Shown: piece by piece, positions 11,078 to 22,370 of the stretch | How the letters are laid out: each line of letters starts with the position of its first letter | Numbering within the stretch: the stretch's first letter is position 1 | Assembly: GCA_019400425.1 (NCBI GenBank) | Contig: JAFREE010000160.1 | Coordinates: 1-56,238 of the forward strand | Origin: Hymenochaete sp. R1 | Lineage: Eukaryota > Basidiomycota > Agaricomycetes > Hymenochaetales > Hymenochaetaceae | Direction: 5' to 3' | DNA: 56,238 nt | Made by a program: the position numbers and the translations under genes | The notes under the pieces: generated by a model | Seen by the model: the letters and a program-made list of their open reading frames with translations, nothing else | Database searches by the model: none | What the model was told of the DNA's origin: nothing

Positions 11078-11783
11078 CCCTCTACAAAAAAAAGAGCCAA
11101 CGAAATTGCCTTACAGGGGATGGGCAGGATGGTGCAGTTAATCAAAGTTCGAGAAAGAAATCTTCAGCATGTATCTCCCGACGTGAAGGCGTGCGTGATG
11201 AGAACCTGCATTATATCCCCAAATCGCAAGTGCATGGGGCATATCCACTTGAATCTCGTCGCATGGAGGTGAAGGTGAGGAAAACAACAAAACATGCTGT
11301 TCGTTCTCGGAAATCGCCGTCGATCCGTTTTACATCACGAGCGTCTTCATTTTTGCCGACCTTAGACGCCCAACCTTTCAACACTCATCCTCATCATTTG
11401 CTGTGCCACGAGTCAAGCTTCTTGCAACCGCGACACACGAGCTATCCAGGCTACCCGGACCCGCTGAGATGTGCCTTGTTTTTCCAGCAATCCTTGGAAC
11501 ATTTCAAGTTGGGCCAGGCTCGAGTTAGATTGCATAATCCACAATTAACTCAATTTCAGGCTTGGCCATGGATGGAAGAGAATAAAGCTTTCTACGGAGT
11601 CGATAAACACATGCGGAAGCTGTACATCGAAACTGTCTGAAGAAAAAGTACTTCGATGACAGCGGGCCGCAAACGGAATAAAAACATTAAACCTCGTAAC
11701 ATGTATTACATCGCACGGAATTTATTGATACAAAAGATACAGAACCAAGCTGTGGTATAAGAGATACAAGTTTATACATAAAG
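11078..11783. repeat. K1-K2 spacer, homologous to the K4-K5 spacer
   Basis: Resembles 21596-22370 in the same orientation; for example GACGCCCAA at about 11366, AGATTGCATAAT at about 11528 and GCTTGGCC at about 11561 have counterparts in the same order. It holds the K1 5' region and the K2 3' region (ACCAAGCTGTGGTATA near 11745). A conserved TTATATCC (plus strand) lies at 11211-11218. No separate gene seen. Confidence 0.65.
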
Positions 11784-13775
11784 TCACGGCGTTCCTGCGC
11801 TGACCTTCGGCCGCTTGTTCAGCTCGTCTATTTCGCCTTCGTTCTCGCCCCTAAGAGCCTCCGCTCGAACACGCTTCGATGAGCCGGATCCTTCACGAGT
11901 AGAAGTGGCAAGAATCGGCAATTTCTTGCGATATTTGCCAAGACGTTCTTCAATCTTGTCAACCCGCTTGGATTCGAAAGAGTTGTTCCCGTTGAGGTGA
12001 TCGTTGAAAGTCTTCAAGAATGCATTGGGATGCCAAATGGCTTCCTCCGGCATGCTACCTGAGAACTTCTTGCCTGTACGAATCGCTTTTCCTCTATCGA
12101 AGTTCAAACGCGCGCGTGCTTCGTTATGGTCAATAAGAGCCATGTAGGCAGAATCAAGTAGCCTCGTGATACTCCCTTCAAATTTGAAGCCGTCGATGAA
12201 TGTTCCGGCCACGAGAGGATCTTTAATATCTGTCTTCTTCTGGCGGTTTTTCCGTACCTTATCTGTGCCTGTTTCACCGAAAAAAACAATCATCGTTTCG
12301 CCCAAATCCCGTACGCTAATCGCTCGATGTTCAAGCCATATGAGCGAAGTGAAAAGCAGGACGTAAAACAAAGTCTCCATGTCATCCTGCACTGAATGTC
12401 GAAAGCGTGGCTTTTGTGCGAGCGAATTAACAGACTGGAATGCACGTGTCCCCTAGTCAACAAGACTATGAGTGATCGGTCTTGACTTCGAATGAAATTC
12501 TTACGGTGATGTACCGATCCTTAGACATACCTTTCCGATTCGCACGGCAAGAAATATCCTGGTCGAATAGGAATCCCGTCCTGATGGAGCCTTTCTTGCG
12601 ACAGTGAGAAATTATACGAAAATATCCAACATCTCGATGATGAAGCCGACGTGTCTGAAATTTTCCCCTAGCGCCGCTTTCGAGGATACTCCGAATGTCC
12701 TCGACATCGCTGATCCGTGTAGATGTGAAACCATCACGTTTGCTAAGTTGTTCATCCAAAGTCTTCAAGAACGCGTCAGGTCGCCAAATATCCTCGTCCG
12801 GCATGGTACGTGTGAAAGGTTTTCCTTCAAAATGCGCAAGGCTACGATGTCTTTCCAAGGTTGCGCGTGTACCGTCGTGAATGATGAGCTTGATGAAGCC
12901 GGCCATAAGCAAACGTTCAATGCTTTCTTCAAAGCCAAAAAATCGAATGAACACTTGAGCTTCGCCGACATGCGAGAGGACATTATCTTTTTTCAACTTG
13001 CAGCCCGTCGTCACTTCATCTGGGTCTTCGTTGTTGAAGAAAACAATCATTGTTGCGCCTAGCGCATCCTGCGTCATGTCGCGATGTTTGAGCCATATTC
13101 CAGAGCAAAACAATAGAACATAGAGCACAGACTCCATGTCATCTTGTACAGAGTGTCGGAAACCGCTGTTATGTATATGTGACCTATAAGATCGGAATGC
13201 GAGCGTTCCCTGGCGAGAATATAAGCAAAAGGCGTGCACTGTCGTGAACAAAGTCACTCACAGTAATATACTGATCTCTACCTCGTCCCTTCCTATCGTC
13301 GCGGCAGGATAGTTCCCAGTCGACGGTCAATCCCTTTCTATGTACGAACGTCGTCGCACAGCGGAAAGGGATCGAGTAAATATCACTCGCATCGCGTTGA
13401 GGCCAATTGCACTCTGGCGCGCTTTTGATAGTTGAGAATTTCGCATTGGTAGTCAGTTTTCGGATATTCTGAAAAGGGCTTTCACTCTTTCCAGTAGCCA
13501 AAAACAGGCTCGCTTGTGTCATGCCCGAATCCCCAGTTAACGCCGTATCCGAGCTCGGGTCGAACAGAAGATCGTCGTGATCACAGAAGTCTCGTTTCCG
13601 CTCAAAATTATCGCCTTTCGAATCAGGGTTATTGCAAGTTGGGGAGGAGTAGTTCGAGGTGAGATGTCCTGAGTCGGCTTGCTGGAATCTATTTAGGAAA
13701 GTATGTTCACTATGAATCTCTCAAGAGACTTACCGGCTCGGAAACAGACTCTCTGCCCAACTCTCGCGTCTCCAT
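11784..13775 (-). CDS. K2: N-lobe-less FunK1-type protein with two tandem kinase C-lobes
   Basis: Four exons (13734-13775, 13262-13681, 12505-13209, 11784-12452), all in phase 0, encode 611 residues. Introns are each 52 bp. The protein starts METRELGRESVSEP and has a unique leader of about 90 residues instead of a kinase N-lobe; no VAIK-like lysine is seen. Unit 1 has NWPQRDASD where K3 has HRDISYLN, and VDWELSC in place of the DFG region, then FRHSVQDDMESVLYVLL. In the same exon unit 2 begins (LHHRDVGYFRI, LFDQDISC), followed after an intron by FRHSVQDDMETLFYVLL and the standard FunK1 tail (LPILATSTREGS). The HRD Asp remains in both units but the loop Asn is missing. A scaffold or pseudokinase role is inferred. 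It is the duplicate of K5. Confidence 0.8.
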
Positions 13776-13880
13776 GGATGGCAATGCGGTTAATAATGGA
13801 TCGAGGGAGAAATCTTCAGCAGGTATCTCCCGTCGTGAGGGCGTGCGTGGTGGTAGCCTGCAGTACTAGTGTAGCTTGCA

Positions 13881-13886
13881 TTATAT
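13881..13886 (-). promoter_or_regulatory. Conserved TATA-like element upstream of K2
   Basis: TTATAT on the plus strand (ATATAA on the minus strand), inside GCATTATATCCCA about 106 bp upstream of the K2 ATG. Equivalent motifs lie at 24472 (K5), 11211 (K1) and 21726 (K4). Confidence 0.45.
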
Positions 13887-14335
13887 CCCACAATTGTAAG
13901 TGCATGATGCATATTGACTTGCAACAGTCTGTTGCGTGGAGGTGAAGGTGAGGACCGCAAGAAAACCTGCAGTTCTGTTTTCGGAGATCGCCGCTGGTCC
14001 GTTTCAGTAACTTTTACATCATCACGAGCGTCTTTGTTTTGTTTTGACGCCCGAGCCTGAGCCTTCCGATTGTTTCTCGATGCCCTTCATCTCTACATCC
14101 CGATTCAGGTTCTTCTTGCTCATTATGGCATATGATTTCTGGATCCATGTTGGTTTCATGCTCAATCTCAGGATCCGAATCGGGCAACACAAAAGGACAA
14201 CTCGCCAACCTGAGAGTCCACGAGGCGTTCAAGAGTGAAGTGAAGTGATGATAAGCGCCCATATCGTTTGAGGTGAGTTTTCCCTTTCTCTTCAGCGAAC
14301 CTGGCCCCTTTCATAGAAGTTTGGCTAAACGTATA

Positions 14336-14485
14336 AGACTTCGAGTCCCCGACGTTGTCTCCGGAAGTCCGTTATGAACTGCCCATGAATCAGAGCCACA
14401 AACACCGGTTCCTGGGTGCGTTAGATTGGCTTCGCAGCTGTGGGATGGTCGTGCCTTTGACCCATCGTCCTGAGGGACTAGTACT
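14336..14485. repeat. Segment inverted relative to its duplicate at 24912-25057
   Basis: The reverse complement of 14336-14446 resembles 24943-25057: both contain CAGCTGCGAAGCCAA and a GGACT(C/T)CCGGAG block. A GTACTAGT-like motif sits at the same edge in both copies, while the flanks on both sides are in direct orientation. This is a small inversion or a mobile piece inserted in opposite orientations. Confidence 0.6.
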
Positions 14486-15059
14486 ACTATCTGTTCCACG
14501 TTCTAGGGTACGACATACGATTTATTGCTTCTAGAATGGACTAAGACAACACTACTAATAGAATCTATTACAGTAGCATGCAGAAATATTGAATATGAAC
14601 GTGAGTATTGCGTCTGTTTCACTTTCGTTCGACGTAACTTAAACAGACATGATGGGCAGTCTTTACAACTGCCTTTGAAATTTGTTCAGCGTTGAAGCAC
14701 CTCTTCTTCCTTAGCTCACAATGGCGATTACAGTACCATCAACCAGTGCCGGCCCGTCAATTATGACGAGATGCTCATGTGAATGGTCGTGAACGTACAT
14801 TTCGATTTCCCCCTTCGAGCGCTGATAATTGAGTACATATTTTCACCTGTTCCGGGTTAGACTTGGACTTCTACACGCGGGTAAAATGAAAGAAAAGAAT
14901 CAAATCCGCTCAAGAAAGTTTGAAAGACATGTTCTACCCGTAATACAGCGTCATTCGGTACATTATACAAGATTTTTATTACAAAACAAAAGATATAAAA
15001 CTAAGCTATGGTACATTAGACCTGAGTTGAGCGTACGACATATCTCCCTCGAGTCATAT

Positions 15060-17743
15060 CTATGATGCAGGTGTAAGTACCTTGTATCCTGCGTCGCGCT
15101 TAATACGCTTGTTCTGATCTGGCTCCATCGTAACTTGTGAACTACCTATTCGAACCTCTGTTCCCAACCTCCGCATATCGTCGTCCTCGTCAATACCATC
15201 GCCGTCAAGAGCGTTCGCTAAGTCACGCTTCATTGACCCAGATCCCTCGCGAGTTGAAGTGGCAAAAATAGGCAATTCTTTCCGATACCAGCCTAGACGT
15301 TTCTCGTACTCAGCGACCCAAATGGAATTGAAAGCATCTTGATTTCCGAGTTGTTCATTGAAAGTCGCCAAGAATGCCTCAGGGTGCCAAATCTCCTCGT
15401 CCGACATGGTACGTGTGAAAGGTTTTCCTTCAAAATGCGCAAGGCGGCGATGTTTTTCCAAAGATGCGCGTATATCGTCGTGAATGATGAGCTTGATGAA
15501 GCCGGCCATAAGCAAACGTACAATGCTTTCTTCAAAGCCAAAAAACCGAATAAATACTTCAGCTTCGCCGAGATGCGTGAGGACATTATATTTTTTCATC
15601 TTGCAGCCCGTCGTCACTTCATCTGGGTCTACTCTGTTGAAGAAAACAATCATTGTTGCGCCTAGCTCGTCCTGCGTCATGTCGCGATGTTTGAGCCATA
15701 TTCCAGAGCAAAACAATAGAACATAGAGTAAAGATTCCATGTCATCTTGAACAGAGTGTCGGAAACCGCTGGGATGCAGATGTGACCTATGAGATCGGAA
15801 TGCGTATGTCCCCTAATGCGAATTTGAGCAAAAACGTCTCGCACTGTCATGTGCCGAAAGACTCACAGTGATGTATCGATCTTTAGCCAACCCTTGACGA
15901 TTCGCACGGCAAGAGAATTCCCAATCGATCAGTAACCCTTCCCTATCACCGCCTTTCTTCTCACGGTAAAGGATTATATTGAGGTAACTAATATCCCGAT
16001 GGAGCCAGTGCTTATCGAAAGCACTCTTAATCGCTGATGGATAGTCAATTACGAATAATTTCATGTGAATTAAGAACGTACATTTCATCACATCACGGCC
16101 AGCTTGGAAGAGCTCACGAGCATCTTTGAAGTAGTTAAGCGTGAATCCAGCTTCCTTTAGAGCAAGGCGGTAGTGAGCATGTCCAGTAATTTCAATTGCT
16201 CGGTCGTGATGAATGCAGCACCAATCTGCATCTAAGTAGAGTTCGGTTGCCGTTTTCTGGTCTGAAAGCTATGATTAGATTTCGCATTGCTATATTTTAG
16301 TAGACTCACAATTATCATTACTATCAGAGTTTCTAGATTGAGGAAGGGGAAGAATTCCCGGTTCCGAGCTCTGCCTGACGTCGCCATGACCCAAGAGTGT
16401 GGGTATATTCTCGACATCGTCCTTCGCAAGATTCTCGTAACACGTACCCTCCTTTGATAACTCGGGCTCTGGAACCTCGCTTCCTAGAATCCTCCATGTA
16501 TCCTTGAGAAAAACGCACTGCCAAGCATCCCCATCTTGCTTCGCTGCCCAATAACCTCTCGTGCATCGCCCTGCAGCGTTCTCCGGAAGCGAGCTCGGCT
16601 TCGATACGAGATAATGTTGAAACTCATTGTTTCTTTCGTCGTATAGGGCTAACTTTGTCACTGTTCCTTCCTCGTAGTACTTGCCAACCATCTTGTCGAA
16701 TAGAGCACGTCCCTCGCCTTCCTTTGGCTCCTCGCCGTTGAAGACCTGAAGTTTGACGTTCTCCTCTATTACTTTCTTGAAGTGTTGCTCTTCATGAGAA
16801 GTCGCATCAATACGGGAGCAATCGAAGCCGCGCTGCGCTTCTGAAGCATAGTTGAAACGCCAAAGGAAATCGAGTAAATAATTCGGCTTGGGGGTCGTAG
16901 GCATAAAATCACTCGAAACGATGCCGGTATAATCGAAGGCGGTGGTGACAATAGCTCCGGATCGATCCCACCGAATGATTCTGGCCTTTGTGCCAACCAC
17001 GAAAACGGTGTAGATAAATGTACGGAATTGTTGAGAAAGCATCCTTGAGGCGTATTGCGTTATCTGGCCGACGGTGCTTGCAGCTGACCTCCCCGCACCG
17101 GAGCCAGGCGGAAATTTCTTGAAAAGATCCTTATATTCCGTTTCCTCCACGCCGTCCTGGAAAGGGTCGTCTTCCTTCTTGATTTCAAAAATCAAATGCG
17201 CTTTGCGTAAATCCGTCGTCTTATGCAGGTCAACTGTCGTGGTCTTCTTGACAAGGTCTTGATCGTAGCCACATATGTCAGGTTTGCAACCGCCTGTCCC
17301 GCTTATATCAGGGCTGTTGTGAGTATCGGCAAAAAAGATCGATTTGCAGCAGCCTGATGTATTGAGTTTCGATTGCTGGGAGCTGTGTGAGACTACAATC
17401 GCTACAAACGATTAAAAGGACGGACCAGTTTTCTCTGGATTGCACTCTCCGAGTCCTTATCCTTTATTTCATCGAAAACAGTGCTAGTCATATTGAAGAA
17501 CTCGTTACGCGGCTTAGGAGGGCATAGCTTCTCATCCGCGAGGAACTTCTCAATCGGCATTGGTCCTATCATTGTTCTCGTGGCTCGATCGTGATGGTGC
17601 GTGTAGCGTGCGTCTACATCATTCTGCGAGACGACAGGGACTCGATGACTATTGATTCGTTGTTCGTCGCGAGGGACTGGAGGCTGGCATTCCACAAGAG
17701 CATCTGGAGTCGGTACTCGCTGTTGGCGTGGTGCGGGCTGCAT
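15060..17743 (-). CDS. K3: full-length FunK1 fungal-type protein kinase
   Basis: Five exons (17410-17743, 16310-17353, 16082-16261, 15867-16033, 15060-15812) encode 825 residues, a normal FunK1 length. The N-terminal region carries family hallmarks: RPFNR across intron 1, KPDICGYD, LIFEIK, and VVGTKARIIRWDRSGAIV. The kinase-like domain follows with FLKDTW (candidate ATP-binding Lys about residue 395), HRDISYLN (Asp about 533, Asn about 538), LLIDWEF (Asp about 556, the DFG position), then FRHSVQDDMESLLYVLL and an acidic, basic-ended tail. All key catalytic residues are present, so an active Ser/Thr kinase is likely; the substrate is unknown. FunK1 genes are expanded in mushroom-forming fungi. 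The first ATG in frame at 17743 was chosen; it lies about 110 bp downstream of a TATA box. This is the only intact, complete kinase of the cluster. Confidence 0.88.
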
Positions 17744-19750
17744 TGATTGAGCGCTAGTTTCGTGTTTACGAGAGATGTAGTGTGAGAGCAAGAAAGAAAT
17801 GTAAGAGTGTAAAGATAAAACTGTTGGTGAAAATGTCGCGAGGACAGTGAGCCCTATTTATACATGACGGTAGTAAGAGGAAGATGAAGAAGAAGAAAGC
17901 AAGCGCTCGCAGCACAGGCCTCCAGCCAAACGCGCGGATCCTCTTGTTGTCCGCAAATAGTCATGTGCGCGTGCGCGAGTTCGAGTTCTCGTTTTCGTCA
18001 ACCTGCCTGACTCACACACGGCCGTCTCGAGGCTGTCAGCGAAACTTTTAGACTTCAAAGACTTCGGTCTACAACTTCATCTCTTCATCCTTTGTTGGTC
18101 TTCTTCATATCCTAAATTTCGAATCTAGAAGTCGTTCTCTCGTCTGAACGAGAGCCTGAGGGAGCACTGGTCAGACCAAGTTGCTTCGGAGCCCCCAAGA
18201 AATGAGGATGGACCTAATTAGGCTCTTTCAAAGTTGTTTCTTCGTATAATTGATCCCTAGCGCTCGGGCGAGAGCGATCACCTGTAAGAAGTACTACTCA
18301 TTTCAGCCTCCATGTACTCCATCGTGCAAAAAGGAAAGTAAGCAAGAGAAGTTCAGGCCAAGCAGCGATAGGCGCCCGGACGCCTCACCGAGGTAAGCTT
18401 CTCTCTTGTTCCAATTAGTTCTAATCAAACTTATGGGCCTACATCAGGGATATCTGAGCCTCTTCTCTGAAGGCGGCATCCCCGAACGCCCGTTGGCCTC
18501 ATACATATCGACCGTCCGTGACTAACACAAAAAGGAGGTGCTTCTAGCTCAAGGACCACTTCTTTTTTCATTCGCGACTCGCAGATGATGGGACTATTGG
18601 CGCTTGATCCACGTTTGAGGGCATATCACATTGGGCCATGCTCCTCGATACGGGCGAGATGTGTATTGTTTTTGAAGGGCAACAGGGGGGTTTCGAGCGT
18701 GTTCTAGGCATTTTTTTTTCGTATCCCACAAAGGTTAAGCATGCTCCGTCCCCTGCAAGTACGGTCTAGCGCCGTCGATACACGCGCTTGTCTTTCCCGC
18801 TGAGCAGACGCCCCATGCAGGCGAAGGATCAGAGGACTGGCCGACAGGGAGTAGGAGAACAAGATTTCTGTATGGCTCCAGAAAGTTATCTATCTATGGT
18901 TTTATGATACTTTTTGAGCACCTTTTCTTTCTACAGGATGCAAAAATATTCGGATCCATGACAGATTGATTTTCATAATTAGCATCGCTCAATACAAGAC
19001 AATATGGAGCACCTCATCGTGGTCCCTGGTTCTCAGTTCCATCGCATGATTTGACGACGACGTGGCCATCGAGAATTGGGCTCAGCTTCTGCTTTATTTA
19101 CTACAACAGACTTCAAAGTCCTGCCGCTAAATTTTATGCAATCTCATAGTGTCACTTTACTCCTCCGAACTGTCCTTCGATATACTCGGCTTTGAGAGGT
19201 GGATTACAAGCCTCTTCTCAACTGCTTCATCCGACCTCGTGCGTCGCTAGCTCACGGGCCAACCGGTGAAGCAGGACCGCACAAATGGGCAATCTTAATA
19301 CGAAAGATATGCGACCAGGATACCGGGGAACTGTATATGGCACTCAATCTCGGTCTTAGTTGTGGCTATCTTAAATTCATCGACATTCTCTGCTCAAGAT
19401 GGGCGATCAAACCCTTGAAGAACTCTGGAACCCGCAAACTATATCCACTCCAACCCATGCTTGCACTATCAACAGAAGAAAGATGCATAATTCTCGGTCA
19501 GTTTTCCATTATTACATTCGATATAGTCAAATTTTGTTGGTACAAAATACACGAAACCAAAGTTTATCATGACAATTCCCAATCCGATCCTTTTTTTGCC
19601 CCCCATCAACGCAATTTTGTTGCCTCCCGAAGCACACGTATCCGCATCCAAATCACCCATGTCGACCTTGTAAAGAATTACTGTTTGACCATATACATAT
19701 GACCTAGGCCATTTATCAGTGGAGGTGGCGAAAGCTGGCAATTATTCCCG
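17744..19750. other. K3 upstream / K4 downstream intergenic, no gene seen
   Basis: About 2 kb. It contains the K3 promoter and vestigial K4 C-terminal coding sequence (19700-19750, reading LPAFATST after two stops). A plus-strand frame at 19199-19702 lacks motifs and runs antisense into the K4 relic. Nothing else recognised. Confidence 0.5.
17854..17862 (-). promoter_or_regulatory. TATA box of K3
   Basis: TATAAATAG on the minus strand, about 111 bp upstream of the K3 ATG, followed by a pyrimidine-rich leader. Confidence 0.6.
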
Positions 19751-21595
19751 CTAGACGCCAAGACGCTGTACGAACTTGTTGACCCACTTGGAAGTAAAAG
19801 AGTTGCCTTCGATGAAGTAGTCCATGACAGTCTTCAGGAATGCGTCAGGATTCCAAATTTTCTCCTCCGGCATACTGCCCAACAATCTCCTTCCCATGTT
19901 AAAATCCATTTCTCGAGTGCAGTTCAAGTACGTGCGTGCTCCATTATGGATAATAAGCGCAATGTAGGCAGAAGTGAGTAGGCCCGTGATACTCCCTTCG
20001 AATTCGAAGTCACTGACGAATCTTCTGGCTGCACGAATACTTCCGATAACATCCATTTTCTTCTTGGGTTTCGTCCATAATACCTCGTCTGGACCTGCTT
20101 CAAGAAAGAACACAAGGATCAATTCATGCAATTCCTGATCGCTCATCTCGCGATGTTCAAGCCATATGAGCGAAGTGAAAAGCAAGACGTAAAGCAAGGA
20201 CTCCATGTCATCCTGCACCGAGTGTCGAAAACCTGGTCCTCGTGCCAGTGACTTAACAGACTGGAACATACGCGTCCCCTAATCAACAAGACTATGAGTG
20301 ATCGTTCCCGACCTCGAATGAAATTCTTACGGTGATGTACCGATCCTTGGGCATATCTTTCCAATTCGCACGACAAGAAGTGTTCTGGTCAAATAGGTGT
20401 CCCATCCGGATGGTGCCTTTTTGGTGACAGACCGATATATTACGAAGGCAACCAACACCTCGATGACGAAGCCAATTTTTCTCAAATGGTCCCTTCACGT
20501 TAATTCCGCGAATTCCCTGAATGTCCTCGAAATCACTAATCCGTGCGGATATGAAAGAGTCACGCTTGCTAAGATGTTCATTGATACTCTTCAAGAACGC
20601 GCCAGGGAGCCAAATATCCTCCTCCGGTACAGTACCTGCAAACTTTACATTGTCCTCGAGTGCATTTTGCCGACGTCTAGACAAAATTAAGCGTGCGCTG
20701 TCGTGATCGATGAGTTGCCGGAAGCCGGCGACAAAAAACTGTGCTACACTTTCTTCAAACCCAAAAAACCGAATGAATGATTTAGCTTCGCCGATATGCA
20801 AGAGGACATTATCTTTCTTCATCATGCAGCCCGTCGTCACCTTACTTGGGTCTACATTGTTGAAGAAAACAATCATTGTTGCGCCTAGCTCGTCCTGCGT
20901 CATGTCGCGATGTTTGAGCCATATTCCAGAGCAAAACAATAGAACATAGAGTACAGACTCCATGTCATCTTGTACAGAGTGTCGGAAACCGCTGTTATGC
21001 AAATGTGACCTATAAGATCGGAATGCGTATGTCCCCTAAAGCGAGTCTGAGCAAAAAGTCCCGCACTGTCATGTACCGAAGGACTCACAGTGATATATCG
21101 ATCTCCACCTCGTCCCTTCCGGTCATTGCAGCGAGACAATACCCGGTCGAAGGTCAATCCCTTTCTATGCACGCGCATCTTCGCGCAGAGGAAAGGGATA
21201 GGGTGAAGGCTGCTCCCATCACGTTGAAGCCAATTGCACTCTGGCGCGCTTTTGATAGTTGAGAATTCCGCACCGGTAGTCGGTTTGCGAATATCCCGAA
21301 AAGAGCTACGATCCTTCTCGGTACCGAAGAAGCTTGGTCGTGTCATGCTCGAGTCCTCGCTGGAAGTGGCCTCCGTACCCAAGATCAGGATAGTATCTCG
21401 ACTACAGAGGTCTTGTTTCCGCTCTAGATTATCGCCCTTCGTAAAAGTGTCACTGCGAGTTGGAGAGAAGTAGTTCGAGGTGAGACAATAAGAGCCAGCA
21501 TACTAAAATCTATTTGAGAAAGTAAGTTCACTGAGAATCGCGGAAGGACTCACCCGCCTTGGATCATTTTCACTATCTGACTCTCTGGTCTTCAT
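19751..21595 (-). CDS. K4: two-C-lobe FunK1-type pseudokinase, truncated C-terminus
   Basis: Four exons (21554-21595, 21089-21502, 20331-21035, 19751-20278), all phase 0, encode 562 residues. The protein starts MKTRESDSENDPRR, then has the leader of about 100 residues shared with K2 and K5. Unit 1 reads NWLQRDGSSLH (HRD to QRD) and LTFDRVLS. Unit 2 reads LRHRGVGCLRN (catalytic Asp replaced by Gly) and LFDQNTSC. Both units keep FRHSVQDDMES(V/L)LYVLLF. After QRLGV a TAG stops the frame, with a TAA three codons later. Beyond them the sequence still reads LPAFATST, the relic of the family tail seen in K2, K3 and K5. It is therefore nonsense-truncated and probably drifting to a pseudogene. No N-lobe is present. 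Confidence 0.72.
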
Positions 21596-22370
21596 CTCTT
21601 AACAACAAAAGAGTCAACGAGATTGCGATTCGAGAAGGACAGAGTCGCGTTGATCAAGGTTCGAGGAAGAAATCCTCAGCAGGTTTACTAGTAGCCTATT
21701 GATGCGGAGCTCGATGAGATCCTACGTTATATTCAATAATTTCCGGTGTAAACGCATAGTGCATATTGACTTGCTTCCCGTCGAAGGAGCTGGTGAAGGT
21801 GGGAGAACCGCAAGAAAACCTGCTGTTTGTATTTCTATTCTCGGAGATTGTTGTTGATCCGATCAAGTTTTACGTCATCACGAGCGTCTTTCTGAACTCT
21901 GAGCTTTAGACGCCCAATCCTTCAACATTCATATCCTATTAGTTACACCTTGAGTTATGCAGCTCGCAACTTGCAAAAGGGCGTGACGATAGTGGCATAC
22001 GGGGTATCCGGGCTCCTCGTACCTGCTGAGATTTGCGTCCTTGTTTTGTTAGCGATCCGAGTCATAAAAACACTTCAAGTTGGGGCGGAGTCGGCGATTT
22101 ACAGTTCTCTGTAGATTGCATAATAATGAACTCAAGCTCAAGCTTGGCCAAATCGAGTCCATAAATAAAGTAAGAGATTACCTTATGTACGAAGCTTACT
22201 CTGGTTTCGATAAACACGGAAGTTGGCCATCGAAAGCATCGGAAGGACAAATATTTCGTTAACAGTAACTATAAATAGGACCTTGAATTTTATTTATGAC
22301 ATCGTACGGAACTTATCGATACAAAATGTAATAGACCAAGCTATGATATACCAGATATAAGCTTATACAG
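21596..22370. repeat. K4-K5 spacer, homologous to the K1-K2 spacer
   Basis: Direct-orientation counterpart of 11078-11783. It holds the K4 promoter side (TATA-like TTATAT near 21726) and the K5 3' region (ACCAAGCTATGATATA near 22332). No additional gene seen. Confidence 0.65.

Larger units (their letters stand above)
7165..14500. repeat. Segmental duplication, copy A (K2-K1)
   Basis: Aligned by eye with 14695-25100 in the same orientation. Matches include the short plus-strand frame (7202 vs 14721), the K1 and K3 3' regions, the K1 rear half with K3, the K1 front half with K4, the spacer 11078-11783 with 21596-22370, K2 with K5, and the outer flank 13776-14330 with 24376-24905. Copy A is about 3 kb shorter, which is accounted for by the deletion that fused K1. 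Edges are approximate. Confidence 0.75.
13776..14694. repeat. K2 upstream flank, duplicated at K5, with an internal inverted segment
   Basis: 13776-14330 matches 24376-24905 in the same orientation (for example CTGGATCCATGTTGG and CCCCTTTCATAGAAGTTTGG in both). From about 14336 to 14446-14485 the match is to the reverse complement of about 24912-25057. Direct similarity then returns at CCACGTTCTAGGGTAC. The remainder to 14694 contains the block junction. No gene seen. Confidence 0.65.

Noticed and set aside
19199..19702. 167-codon plus-strand frame between K3 and K4
   Set aside because: It overlaps the K4 relic in antisense, has no motif, and does not start with ATG (the first codon is GTG).
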